Shown: positions 1 through 6,949, numbered from the stretch's first letter. The stretch is 13,902 nucleotides of DNA from DAINBT01 sp036732785 (GCA_964537505.1 CAZICK010000094.1:1-13902), one strand, 5' to 3'. The notes: generated from the sequence alone by a model not told the origin. Numbers and translations are program-made.

Positions 1-116
1 TGCAAACATAGTACAAACCACATCACTTTTCATCAGAATTCATCCAAATTTCGCAGTTTTTTCTTACCCATCTTGCCTAATCGTTATAATCGTTACGCAA
101 AAATAAGCACTTACAG
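1..116. repeat. Outer half of interrupted inverted-repeat arm (left)
   Basis: Read as reverse complement, positions 1-115 match 10853-10739 without gaps and with three mismatches that I can count. The arm runs off the left edge of the window, so its true outer end is not visible. It continues after the inserted element at 8256-8386; together the two pieces reconstruct the intact arm at 10607-10853. No gene is visible. Base 116 (G) differs from the other arm (T at the equivalent place) and is the last base of the target duplication. Confidence 0.93.
112..116. repeat. 5-bp target-site duplication, left copy (TACAG)
   Basis: TACAG directly precedes the TGT tip of the element and is repeated exactly at 8251-8255 after the ACA tip. 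The uninterrupted homologous arm has a single TACAT here (reverse complement of 10738-10742), so one copy is extra. A 5-bp duplication is what Mu, Tn7 and Tn402-type DDE transposases make. Confidence 0.92.
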
Positions 117-311
117 TGTGCGCTGACAGTCAATGTGGCGGAGAGGGACATTGCGTGGGAGAAGTCGCAGTTAGCGGGGTAATCGTGGGTCCGGGGGTCA
201 AGAACGCGGTTTTTGAGGGGCGGTCGAGGGGTAATATCCGCCAAAAGCAATGTGGCGGAGAATGGCTGTTTTTGGCCTTATTTGGCAAAATCTCTCAGAA
301 GATGGCGGAGA
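117..311 (+). other. Left end with three TGGCGGAGA transposase-binding-like sites
   Basis: TGGCGGAGA occurs at 136-144, 253-261 and 303-311. The first two lie in a 14-bp direct repeat CAATGTGGCGGAGA (131-144 and 248-261). The third lies in a 19-bp block TCTCAGAAGATGGCGGAGA (293-311) that is present in inverted orientation at the right end (8203-8221). The outermost site sits at the same distance from the tip as its counterpart on the right. Such asymmetric multi-site ends are typical of MuA and TnsB binding arrays, so these are probably transposase binding sites. No protein-coding frame here is convincing. Confidence 0.75.
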
Positions 312-392
312 CGGGCCGGGGCGTTAAAAAGTCGTTAAGGGGTATTTAATACTAGACTTATGATCGGGAAAATCACCAAAAACGGTCAAAAG

Positions 393-434
393 ATGTCCGC
401 AAAATTTGCGGACATCGGACATCGATTCGGACAT
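393..434. promoter_or_regulatory. 23-bp palindrome plus GGACAT direct repeats
   Basis: Positions 393-415 form a perfect palindrome with 11-base arms (ATGTCCGCAAA / TTTGCGGACAT) around a single A. GGACAT then recurs at 410-415, 418-423 and 429-434, the last followed by a T run. The layout suggests a protein-binding site (operator or additional transposase/repressor site), or a structured transcript end. It is on the element's gene-poor left end, upstream in sense to nothing obvious. Confidence 0.5.
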
Positions 435-772
435 TTTTTGGCGTTGTGGAGTGCCCAAAATAGGGGAAAATGGTAAGATAGGTAAAATAGGAGGTAGGGC
501 CAAGGGTGTTTTTGCCCATTTTTTGATAATAGGGGACAGGCATTGAGCCAAAAAAATAAAATTTATTAAAAATAGTTGTAACCCGTTGCCAAAACAGGCT
601 TTATGTGTGTTTTTAGGTGCCGGGAAGCGAAAGTTTTTTTGTGAATCAATCATAAGTCTCTATTGTATCGGTAGTTACCGTTATTTTATAGCCTTTGACG
701 GCCAACTGTCTGTATAGTATGCTGATGAGCGGATATCTGTCAAGTCTTTTTTTCAGCCTTATGGCGGCGGTG
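435..772. other. Left-end stretch without a gene
   Basis: Open frames here have no convincing start, ribosome binding site or protein character. The sequence is A/T-rich around 550-580 and has short GGTAAAATAG-like near-repeats around 471-492. In Mu the corresponding stretch between the left tip and the repressor holds binding sites only, so a gene-free left end is consistent with the element model. Confidence 0.5.
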
Positions 773-1189
773 CTATGAGCCTCGTAAATCACGGAGGAAA
801 TTTTCTTTGTCCGCTATGAGAACTATCCATTCATAAAAACGTGACCGTTCCTCGCAGTCTTGATAGTCTGTGATGTAAGGGGTACCGTGACCGGTTAAAG
901 CCCAAGTAATGTTCAATCCAAACGTCCTCGCCATTTTTATCCAAAAATCTATAGGCGGTTCGGTTGCTTCGGTCTCATAACGGCTAATCTGGCCACGGGT
1001 GTAGCCCCGTAGCAGGCGACCAAAAACAGCCTGATCTAGCCCGCCGTACTGGCGAAGATGGAGTATTGCCAATCCCCAACCTGTCCACTTATAGGCTTCT
1101 CCTGTTAGTTGTGGGTTACAAAACACGTCGCATGCGGGAATTATGGCGTTTTCTGGTGACACCTTATCTTTTTTTATTTTTTTTGACAT
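773..1189 (-). CDS. XRE/CI-like phage repressor
   Basis: The 138-residue product carries a helix-turn-helix of the XRE type at about residues 39-78 (QAVFGRLLRGYTRGQISRYE), followed by the phrase WALTGHGTPY at about 96-105. That phrase corresponds to the 'WLLTGEG' segment common in phage CI-type repressors. The role inferred is maintenance of the lysogenic state by binding the divergent operators just upstream. ATG at 1189 is chosen; an in-frame GTG at 1219 would add ten residues but lies inside the operator. Neither start has a good Shine-Dalgarno sequence: the ATG is preceded by eight A residues, so the mRNA may be leaderless or nearly so. The gene is leftward near the element's left end, the position the repressor holds in Mu. 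It is shorter than full-length LexA-cleavable repressors, and no C-terminal peptidase domain is visible. Confidence 0.82.
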   Translation of the reverse strand: MSKKIKKDKVSPENAIIPACDVFCNPQLTGEAYKWTGWGLAILHLRQYGGLDQAVFGRLLRGYTRGQISRYETEATEPPIDFWIKMARTFGLNITWALTGHGTPYITDYQDCEERSRFYEWIVLIADKENFLRDLRGS

Positions 1190-1201
1190 TTTTTTTATAT
1201 A

Positions 1202-1255
1202 TTGTGCTTGACAATGCACAAATATCGTGCATACTTAGGCATATATAGTGTGCAT
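1202..1255. promoter_or_regulatory. Divergent promoter-operator region of the repressor switch
   Basis: A rightward promoter is visible: TTGACA at 1208-1213 and CATACT at 1230-1235 with 16 bases between. Overlapping dyads surround it: TTGTGC (1202-1207) with GCACAA (1216-1221), and ATGCAC (1214-1219) with GTGCAT (1227-1232), with a further GTGCAT at 1249-1254. The leftward repressor gene starts immediately to the left. Overlap of dyads with the -35 and -10 elements suggests repressor binding would block rightward transcription. Confidence 0.7.
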
Positions 1256-1289
1256 AAGCGATAGATTGCTATTAATTTCGGAGCTTATT

Positions 1290-1472
1290 ATGAAAACTAA
1301 TACTTCCACCAAGCGCAAACCAATACCCTTAATCGACCAAGAGGCGTTAGAACTAATCATCGCAAGGGCAGACCGAGAAGGTCGGTCACGCTCTAACGCT
1401 TTGGCCTTTACAGTCAAACAGGCACTTGGGCAAAAGCAGAATGATACCGTGACAGCCTGTCAAACACAATGA
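1290..1472 (+). CDS. Small ribbon-helix-helix-like DNA-binding protein
   Basis: The product is 60 residues. After a basic N-terminus it has a short extended stretch (KRKPIPLIDQ) and then two amphipathic helices (EALELIIARADREGRSRSNALAFTV is the general area, residues 18-40), the pattern of Arc/MetJ-type ribbon-helix-helix proteins. ATG at 1290 is chosen because CGGAG (1279-1283) is well spaced before it; an upstream in-frame start at 1248 lies within the operator. It is the first gene of the rightward transcript, facing the CI-like repressor, so a Cro/Ner-like role in the switch is plausible. Family assignment is by pattern only. Confidence 0.6.
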   Translation: MKTNTSTKRKPIPLIDQEALELIIARADREGRSRSNALAFTVKQALGQKQNDTVTACQTQ

Positions 1473-1509
1473 TAAAAACGGAGCATCTATTATCGGAGTA
1501 TTGAGAAGG

Positions 1510-1686
1510 ATGAAACAGAAAAAGCAAGTAAAGAAAGTAGGGAAGGTAAATAAAGTAAAAAAGGTGTGCCCGGCGGATTGTAGAGAAGTACAGCTAGGGA
1601 AACAAGTTTCCCTACCTGTTGGAGTATTATTGACTGAGATAGAGCGGCTAAAAAATGTGGTAAAAAACATTCAGAGTTTTTTGTGA
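1510..1686 (+). CDS. Small lysine-rich protein of unknown function
   Basis: A 58-residue frame starting ATG; an in-frame TTG at 1501 would add three residues. GGAG at 1495-1498 could serve either, though the spacing is not ideal for either. The N-terminus is a run of Lys-Val pairs (KKVGKVNKVKKV) very like that of the product at 1908-2213, and the similarity is visible in the DNA too. The C-terminal half (residues ~38-58) looks helical. The shared leader suggests a family of small element-encoded proteins with basic tails. Function unknown. Confidence 0.5.
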   Translation: MKQKKQVKKVGKVNKVKKVCPADCREVQLGKQVSLPVGVLLTEIERLKNVVKNIQSFL

Positions 1687-1738
1687 TACAACAGAAAGGC
1701 AATCAACAACACAACAAGAAAGGCGCAAGGACAACAGA

Positions 1739-1951
1739 ATGGACAGAAGACGAAATAAGAAAGCCAATCAAAACTTAACAAAACACAAGAAAACATCTTA
1801 CGAAGAATTATTCATTTTTGCCGTGTTGTGCCCTCAAAGTTTTAACAGGATCAACAAACTGGTTATTAATAGCATTAATGAACACAATAAAAGAAAGGTG
1901 AAGAATTATGGACAAGAAAAAGAAAGTAAAGAATGTAGGGCAAGTAAATGA
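1739..1951 (+). CDS. Small hypothetical protein (doubtful)
   Basis: A 70-residue lysine- and asparagine-rich frame. AAGGA lies about eight bases before the ATG. It overlaps the better-supported start at 1908 by 44 bases in another frame, and its last 20 residues are simply the second reading of the lysine-codon-rich leader of that gene. No recognisable domain. It is listed because the 1687-1907 interval otherwise has no gene, but it may not be translated. Confidence 0.25.
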   Translation: MDRRRNKKANQNLTKHKKTSYEELFIFAVLCPQSFNRINKLVINSINEHNKRKVKNYGQEKESKECRASK

Positions 1952-2213
1952 AGTAAAAAACGCATACCCGGTGCCGCGAAAGGCCTTTAACGAAGCGCTT
2001 TATCGGATGGCAATGACGATGACTATCGAGGAGATTGACGACAGCAAAACCATGATTATAACCGAGCTTACGCCGGGAATCGACCGCAAGGAATGGACCG
2101 AAATCTGTCAAACACTCGGAGCTATGGACCGCGCTCTTTTTTCTTGTGTCCGGGAGCGGATACAAGAAATTGTAGCAGGGTATCAAGAGGGTTTACAGGA
2201 AGCCTGCGTTTGA
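1908..2213 (+). CDS. Small paralogue A: basic-tailed 'GIDRK' protein, unknown function
   Basis: The product is 101 residues with a Lys/Val-rich N-terminal tail (residues 1-18) and a C-terminal block at about residues 52-88 that aligns without gaps to residues 22-58 of the next gene's product. Shared positions include ELT, GIDRK, a Cys, a Gly, Asp and the triplet RER. A Shine-Dalgarno-like AAAGG stands nine bases before ATG. I do not recognise the family. Its place in the early-type region between the switch and the structural genes suggests a regulatory or DNA-associated role, but that is only context. Confidence 0.65.
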   Translation: MDKKKKVKNVGQVNEVKNAYPVPRKAFNEALYRMAMTMTIEEIDDSKTMIITELTPGIDRKEWTEICQTLGAMDRALFSCVRERIQEIVAGYQEGLQEACV

Positions 2214-2267
2214 GCAGACTTAACACGGCTAACGAAAACTTAATGAACATAACGAAAGGGGCAGAAT

Positions 2268-2459
2268 GTGAAGGCTAATAAAACTAATAAAACTAATAAA
2301 GTAAAGACCCGTGGCGAGGTTACTGTCAGGGCAGAGCTTACAGACGGAATCGACCGCAAACAATTTGCCCAGATGTGCAGCGATATGGGGCGGCTGGACT
2401 CTGCTGTATTCTTCGCCCTACGCGAAAGGTTTTACCAGTACATTTTCGTGACAGACTGA
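2268..2459 (+). CDS. Small paralogue B: 'GIDRK' protein, unknown function
   Basis: A 63-residue product beginning with GTG; AAAGGGG (2255-2261) is six bases upstream and fixes the start. The N-terminus is a short Lys-Asn-Thr repeat (KANKTNKTNKVK) coded by tandem aataaaact units, and the remainder is the conserved block shared with 1908-2213. Duplication followed by divergence is the simplest origin. The short form lacks the ~30-residue middle region of paralogue A. Confidence 0.6.
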   Translation: MKANKTNKTNKVKTRGEVTVRAELTDGIDRKQFAQMCSDMGRLDSAVFFALRERFYQYIFVTD

Positions 2460-2525
2460 ACTTGACACCAGGCCGATCAGGACAAAATGGTATTAGTGAA
2501 TCTTCTTACATAAAGGAAAAACAAG

Positions 2526-2975
2526 ATGCAACCAATTGAGGCCATGAAACTCGTGCAACTAACCCCACCGCAGATAAAAGACAATGGTGCGTTCACCGGA
2601 AATACCTATATCGATACTTCGGGCTGGAATAAGCTGCGGATCGCTTTTATTGTCGGCACTTTGGATATTGCCGTCGGCTCGACTTCCGCAGCGACTGCTC
2701 CGTATGTCGAAGAATGCGACACCACCGGCGGCGCTTATACTGCCGTTACCGATGGCGCATTAAGTGCCGTGATCGGGGCCGGGGACGATGGCAAAAATTA
2801 TGCCATTGATATTGACCTCAAAAAGACGCACAAGCGTTATATGCAGGTCAATGCGCCGACAGCGGGTGACGGTACTAACGGCGCTAATATGTGTATAATC
2901 GCACTGCTGAGCCGGCCTGCCAACAGCCCGATCAGCGCCGCCGAGCAAGGTTTCACTGAGATAATCAGCGCTTAA
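2526..2975 (+). CDS. Putative virion structural protein (decoration or minor head/tail type)
   Basis: A 149-residue product with a beta-rich, Gly/Ala/Thr-rich composition, beginning MQPIEAMKLVQL and containing 'YIDTSGWNKLRIAFIVGTLD' near residues 28-48. This style (a statement about a value, then 'tsgw..l.i.i.vG..d') is common in small phage structural proteins encoded beside capsid genes. AAAGGA stands seven bases before ATG. The gene lies 52 bases upstream of the prohead protease in the same direction. I cannot assign a named family; decoration protein or head-tail component are possibilities. Confidence 0.5.
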   Translation: MQPIEAMKLVQLTPPQIKDNGAFTGNTYIDTSGWNKLRIAFIVGTLDIAVGSTSAATAPYVEECDTTGGAYTAVTDGALSAVIGAGDDGKNYAIDIDLKKTHKRYMQVNAPTAGDGTNGANMCIIALLSRPANSPISAAEQGFTEIISA

Positions 2976-3027
2976 TCGCTGGGCAATTTGCGGCCAGGAC
3001 AACTGAGAAACGAACAAAAAGGAGTAT

Positions 3028-3900
3028 ATGAGTATGAGTACGGAAACTCAGACCTTTGCGGAGATTGTATCCGTAAAGAAATCGGCAGAGGTCGAGACTA
3101 AAGACGTTAAGCATTACCTCGGCTATGCTAGCAAAGCGGCCGGTTCGATAGATGAGGGTACCCATAGTATTAATTTTGTTATATCTACGGACGAAGTGGA
3201 TCGCGACAATGAGATTATAACGGTCGAGGCCATTGCCAAGGCAATCAAAGCGTTCGCAAAAAACCCCATTGCCCTTGCCTGCCACAGGCCTAAACTCGAC
3301 GATGGAATGCCGCCGGCTGTAGGCTCGTGGGATACCGACTCATTCAGAAAATTCAACCATCATTCCGAGATGAGACTGCATTTTGCGGTCGAGACGAAAC
3401 TGGGAGACCAATACTGGCAGGCGTACAGTAACAAACACATGCGAGCGGTATCGATAGGGTTTCTGCCGATAAAATGGAAAGATGCCCACGATCCCAAATA
3501 CGGCCAAATACGCAAAATCACGGAATTAGAGCTTTTGGAAATTTCCCCTGTGGCAATCGGCGCAAACGCAAACGCACTGAGTAAAGCGAAACAGCGGAAG
3601 GCTGATTTTGTTCAGGATAAAATTGACGAGGCGGCTTACGACAAGATGATGGCCGATGCAGATTGGAGCGAGATAGAGGAAGAGCAGGCGGATATCGAAA
3701 AGATTTTGTCAACAAAGGGTGCAGAATTTAGAGAGAACTTTGATCGGGAATGCCGTGAGTATGCGAATTACCTCATGGGCTGTGGTGAGGGGGGAGAGGC
3801 TGAGGAAACGGACAATAACAAAAACGAACTTTTAGACCTGATTGGCTGTAAACAAGTTGACGATTATTGTGACTTTGCCAAACTGGTGTCAGGTGTCTAG
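3028..3900 (+). CDS. HK97-type prohead maturation protease (peptidase S78-like)
   Basis: The 290-residue product has the N-terminal protease fold of HK97 family prohead proteases: a first strand region around residues 46-65 (VISTDEVDRDNEIIT), a histidine in ACHRPK (His86), the serine in AVSIGF (Ser142) and an acidic residue in ELLEISPVAIGANANA (Glu171). These match the His-Ser-Glu arrangement of the family. In known phages this enzyme removes the scaffold domain of the capsid protein inside the prohead. The C-terminal ~100 residues are acidic and helical, longer than the protease core, and may act as scaffold or targeting tail. AAGGAG (3019-3024) serves ATG 3028 or the in-frame ATG 3034. The capsid gene follows after 196 bases. 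Confidence 0.9.
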   Translation: MSMSTETQTFAEIVSVKKSAEVETKDVKHYLGYASKAAGSIDEGTHSINFVISTDEVDRDNEIITVEAIAKAIKAFAKNPIALACHRPKLDDGMPPAVGSWDTDSFRKFNHHSEMRLHFAVETKLGDQYWQAYSNKHMRAVSIGFLPIKWKDAHDPKYGQIRKITELELLEISPVAIGANANALSKAKQRKADFVQDKIDEAAYDKMMADADWSEIEEEQADIEKILSTKGAEFRENFDRECREYANYLMGCGEGGEAEETDNNKNELLDLIGCKQVDDYCDFAKLVSGV

Positions 3901-4022
3901 GAACCCTTTCTTATGGCTTGCTTAAAAACACAGACAATAAATATGACCGCTGGAAACCCACGTTCTGCGATTATATCGTCTGTGTGTGTCGTGGGTATGC
4001 GAGTTGTTGTGATTCTGTTGTC

Positions 4023-4058
4023 AGGGCCGGCGGCAGCCAGTGACGCCGGCCCTTTGTT
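4023..4058 (+). terminator. Hairpin/terminator between protease and capsid genes
   Basis: Perfect 10-bp arms AGGGCCGGCG (4023-4032) and CGCCGGCCCT (4044-4053) enclose an 11-base loop and are followed by TTGTTTC. It resembles a rho-independent terminator with an imperfect U tract, so it may be leaky or act as an mRNA stabiliser. Its loop shares GGCA(G/A)CCAGT with the hairpin at 5289-5325 on the other side of the capsid gene. Confidence 0.7.
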
Positions 4059-4096
4059 TCACTGGCATAACATTCAATTATGAAGGATTTTGAAAA

Positions 4097-5263
4097 ATGA
4101 AAACTTTTGAAGAAAACGTTAAATCTGGTTTTACTGCGGTTAGCGAGAAACTAGCACTCCTAGAGGCCGGAAATGAGGAACTGGAACACTTTAAGGCTGA
4201 TGTGGTATCCCAATTAAAATTGATCCGTCATAGGTCATTTAGCGCACCGGGCGACGGCACAGGCAAGCGAAGTTTCTGGCCTAATGAGGGAATGGCGAAA
4301 AATTTTGGCGAGCTAGTCCTGAAAGCCCTCGGCAGGAAAGCAATGGGCGAAAGTACCAACGTCGGCGGCGGGTTTCTTGTGCCCGATGAGATGAAGGACT
4401 GGATTATCCAGAAGCTGGGTAAGTATGGTAAATTTCGCCGTGACGCCACTGTGGTGTCGATGGGTTCTGCGATGACCATGATACCGAAAGTCGATGCCGA
4501 TCTAACAGTGTACTGTGTCCAGGAAGGAGGAACGATCACTCCGAGCGATATGAGTTTTGGCCAGGTCAACATGAACCCGAAAAGCTGGGCGTGCCTTTGC
4601 AAGGTAAGCAGTGAACTCGACGAGGACGCTGTTACTGGTATCGGCGAAATCCTCGGCATAAGCATTACCCGGTCTATGGCCAAAAAGGAGGACCTGGTCG
4701 GCTTTATGGGTGATGGAACCTCAACTTATTTCGGCATGACCGGTATTGTCGGTGCGTTAAGAAAAGTCGATGACACCATAGCCAATATCAAGGGCCTGAA
4801 AGTTGCCAGCGGCAACACCTACGCGGAAATCACCCTTGGCGATTTTCGGGGCGTGGTCGCGTTGTTGCCGGAAGAGTGTGAAGATACCGCCAAGTGGTAC
4901 ATGAGTAAGAAGTTTTACTTTGACGTAGTCTGGCCCTTGGCTGAAGCGGCGGGTGTTGCCAATATCTTTGAGATATTGTCCGATCGGAAGAGCAGGTACC
5001 TCTTAGGCTACGAAGTCGAATTTGTGTCCTGTATGCCTTCGACGGAAGCGAACTCGCAAATTTGTGCTATCCTGGGCGATCTGCAACTCGGCGCTATGCT
5101 CGGCGAACGCAAACACCTCACAATCGAGAGTAGCAAAGACGTCTTTTTTACCAACAACCAAATTGCCTTTCGAGGCGTGGAGCGAATCGATATTAACGCC
5201 TATGGCGTCGGTGACACTACCGAGCCAGGGCCGATTGTCGGTTTGATAACCGCAGCCTCATAA
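4097..5263 (+). CDS. HK97-fold major capsid protein
   Basis: A 388-residue product with a charged, coiled-coil-like N-terminus (residues 1-45), a linker, and the family landmark GGGFLVPDEM (90-99) that begins the mature capsid domain. It is followed by 'VVSMGSAMTMIPKV' and 'FMGDGTSTYFGMTGI' (203-217), the P-loop-like segment typical of HK97-family major capsid proteins. The short N-terminal segment would be the delta/scaffold domain removed by the upstream protease. Length is normal for the family. AAGGA (4083-4087) is nine bases before ATG. Related GC-rich hairpins flank the gene, which would let its mRNA be made or kept at a different level from its neighbours. No portal or terminase gene is adjacent, which is unusual for a complete phage head module. 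Confidence 0.92.
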   Translation: MKTFEENVKSGFTAVSEKLALLEAGNEELEHFKADVVSQLKLIRHRSFSAPGDGTGKRSFWPNEGMAKNFGELVLKALGRKAMGESTNVGGGFLVPDEMKDWIIQKLGKYGKFRRDATVVSMGSAMTMIPKVDADLTVYCVQEGGTITPSDMSFGQVNMNPKSWACLCKVSSELDEDAVTGIGEILGISITRSMAKKEDLVGFMGDGTSTYFGMTGIVGALRKVDDTIANIKGLKVASGNTYAEITLGDFRGVVALLPEECEDTAKWYMSKKFYFDVVWPLAEAAGVANIFEILSDRKSRYLLGYEVEFVSCMPSTEANSQICAILGDLQLGAMLGERKHLTIESSKDVFFTNNQIAFRGVERIDINAYGVGDTTEPGPIVGLITAAS

Positions 5264-5288
5264 GCGGCAAGCAACTGGTCTATTAACA

Positions 5289-5325
5289 AGGGCGGGCGGC
5301 GGCAACCAGTCTAACCGCCCGCCCT
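5289..5325 (+). terminator. GC-rich hairpin after the capsid gene
   Basis: Arms AGGGCGGGCGG (5289-5299) and CCGCCCGCCCT (5315-5325) are perfectly complementary over 11 bp, with a 15-base loop. There is no U tract after it (GTTATGG), so it is a strong structure but not a classical terminator; partial termination or protection of the capsid mRNA 3' end are both possible. Its loop resembles that of the hairpin at 4023-4053. Confidence 0.6.
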
Positions 5326-5350
5326 GTTATGGATTTTGAGGTATAAAAAA

Positions 5351-6892
5351 ATGAGTAAAGATATAAATGTCAATATAAGGACCGAGACCGACAAGGCCAA
5401 GGTCGATGAGTACGGCAACGCGTTCGACGCCGCCGGCAAAAAAGTCAACGAGGCCGGCGGCCATGCCGAGGGAGCGACCGGGAAGATAAACCTGCTCGGC
5501 AAGGCTGTCAACTCGGTCCAAAACTATCTGCTCGGATACGTTAGCATAAAAGGTCTTTGGGAGTTTTTTCAAAAATGGCTCGACTATGTCAACGAAATCT
5601 CCGAAGCTCAAAAAGAGCTTGTCGAATCCACTAAAGCCCTCGACCAGGCCGCCAAGTCGCTCGCGGGCCAGGCCAATGTAATGGGTGTGCCCGGCGGCGT
5701 CGAGGCCGCACGCGAGCAAGTCTTGGCCATACAAAAGGTCGGCAGGCTCGGCTCGTTCGAGCTTGCCGAGGGTGTCGCCGTCGCCGCCCATTCAGCCTTT
5801 GGCACTTCAGGGCAATTGCTTACACCGGAGCAATTAGCCATAGCCGGGTCCGTTGCGGAGTTTGCGCAAGAAAGATCTGTCAGCCCATCTTCTGTCGGCG
5901 ATTTATTTAAGCTCCTGTCCAAGATGGGTGTTACTAACGCTCAAGAAGCCGATAGACGTATTCAACAGCTATCTGCTGCCAGCAAAGGCAAGGGCTTCGA
6001 TCAGTTTATAGCCAGCGGAGTCAAGAGCATTATCCCCGCCCTTGCCGCCGGTGAAAGCCCGGAAATGGCAATGGCTCAGTATGTCTCTGCCCTGGATGCA
6101 ATGAAGTCCCCCGAACTGGCCGCTACTATGACCACTCAGGTATCCGCCATGATGCTGCGGCCCGAAGTCGCTAAGGCTATCGGCGGCAATTTTCCCAACT
6201 TACCCCCCGATCAGCAGAAAATGGCCTTTGCGCAATGGGTTGCCCGCTCCAGTAATCAGCAACTTATGGATGCCGGTGTAGGCGAAGTCTTGCAAATGAA
6301 AGCCCTTTACTCGCCCAAACAATTGCGAAGTATCGGGGAGACTCTTGATGTATTCAAAATCGCCACAGGAGAGCAGCGTCGAGCCGATGCGGCTGCATGG
6401 CATGAAACCACCCAGGGCAGGATAGAGGCTATACAGGCCGAGACAGAGCGTCTCGGCGCAACTGCCACGCCAGAGGAACGAATAGGCCAGGTTTTAATAA
6501 ACGCCGGGGAAACAAGGTGGAGACGGATTAAAAGAGCCGGACAGGATTGGGTATTAATGCCGAACACGTTAGAAAAGTCGCGAAGGGGGGTATGGGGGCC
6601 TTTAATACGCCGTCATGACGCGTTAATAAAAGCCATAGACGAAGGCAAACTCCCAGAAAATCAAAGGGAAGATGTCGAGAATATAGGACAATATATTTCT
6701 AGCGAGTATCCAACGTTGTTCCCTCCAAATCCACTTACGCCTGCCGAGGTCGGCAGGGCGAATACAATGCTTAGCCCGCTGGAAAGACAAGCCGGAATTA
6801 CAATCAACTATAACTATAATAGCGGCCCTGTTTTTGCCCGGCCCGGCGTTGAACCCACTCCCCGTGTCAGTCGCAGTGACATTGAAAATTAA
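5351..6892 (+). CDS. Tape-measure-like phage protein
   Basis: The 513-residue product starts with ATG 5351, served by GAGGT (5338-5342); an in-frame TTG at 5336 precedes that site and is rejected. The N-terminus (VNIRTETDKAKVDEYGNAFD, residues 6-25) and the following Gly/Ala-rich helical region, with a hydrophobic stretch at about 53-80 (LLGYVSIKGLWEFF), resemble the start of tail tape-measure proteins of Mu-like and siphophage type. A long alpha-helical middle follows. The C-terminus ends in a Tyr-Asn-rich segment with SGPVFARPG. At this length it would specify only a short tail, if it works as a ruler. No tail tube, sheath or baseplate gene is present, so it may instead be an internal or ejected protein. 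The family call is by resemblance only. Confidence 0.55.
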   Translation: MSKDINVNIRTETDKAKVDEYGNAFDAAGKKVNEAGGHAEGATGKINLLGKAVNSVQNYLLGYVSIKGLWEFFQKWLDYVNEISEAQKELVESTKALDQAAKSLAGQANVMGVPGGVEAAREQVLAIQKVGRLGSFELAEGVAVAAHSAFGTSGQLLTPEQLAIAGSVAEFAQERSVSPSSVGDLFKLLSKMGVTNAQEADRRIQQLSAASKGKGFDQFIASGVKSIIPALAAGESPEMAMAQYVSALDAMKSPELAATMTTQVSAMMLRPEVAKAIGGNFPNLPPDQQKMAFAQWVARSSNQQLMDAGVGEVLQMKALYSPKQLRSIGETLDVFKIATGEQRRADAAAWHETTQGRIEAIQAETERLGATATPEERIGQVLINAGETRWRRIKRAGQDWVLMPNTLEKSRRGVWGPLIRRHDALIKAIDEGKLPENQREDVENIGQYISSEYPTLFPPNPLTPAEVGRANTMLSPLERQAGITINYNYNSGPVFARPGVEPTPRVSRSDIEN

Positions 6893-6949
6893 AAGGTGTT
6901 TGCCTGTAGTTTATGCAGCGGTTAAAGACGCTTTAATAAGGGTATAAAA

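Noticed and set aside
116..349. 77-residue open frame over the left end
   Set aside because: It covers the repeated TGGCGGA sites, starts at the element tip with no ribosome binding site, and its protein has no domain character.
324..653. 109-residue leftward frame in the left end
   Set aside because: Low-complexity proline/phenylalanine-rich translation of A/T-rich and palindromic DNA, with no ribosome binding site.
2462..2496. Promoter (TTGACA ... TATTAG) before the structural genes
   Set aside because: Spacing between the hexamers is 23 bases, too long for sigma70; at the proper distance the sequence is AAATGG.
5336..5350. TTG start five codons upstream of the tape-measure-like gene
   Set aside because: It would place the ribosome binding site GAGGT inside the coding sequence; the ATG at 5351 is well spaced from it.
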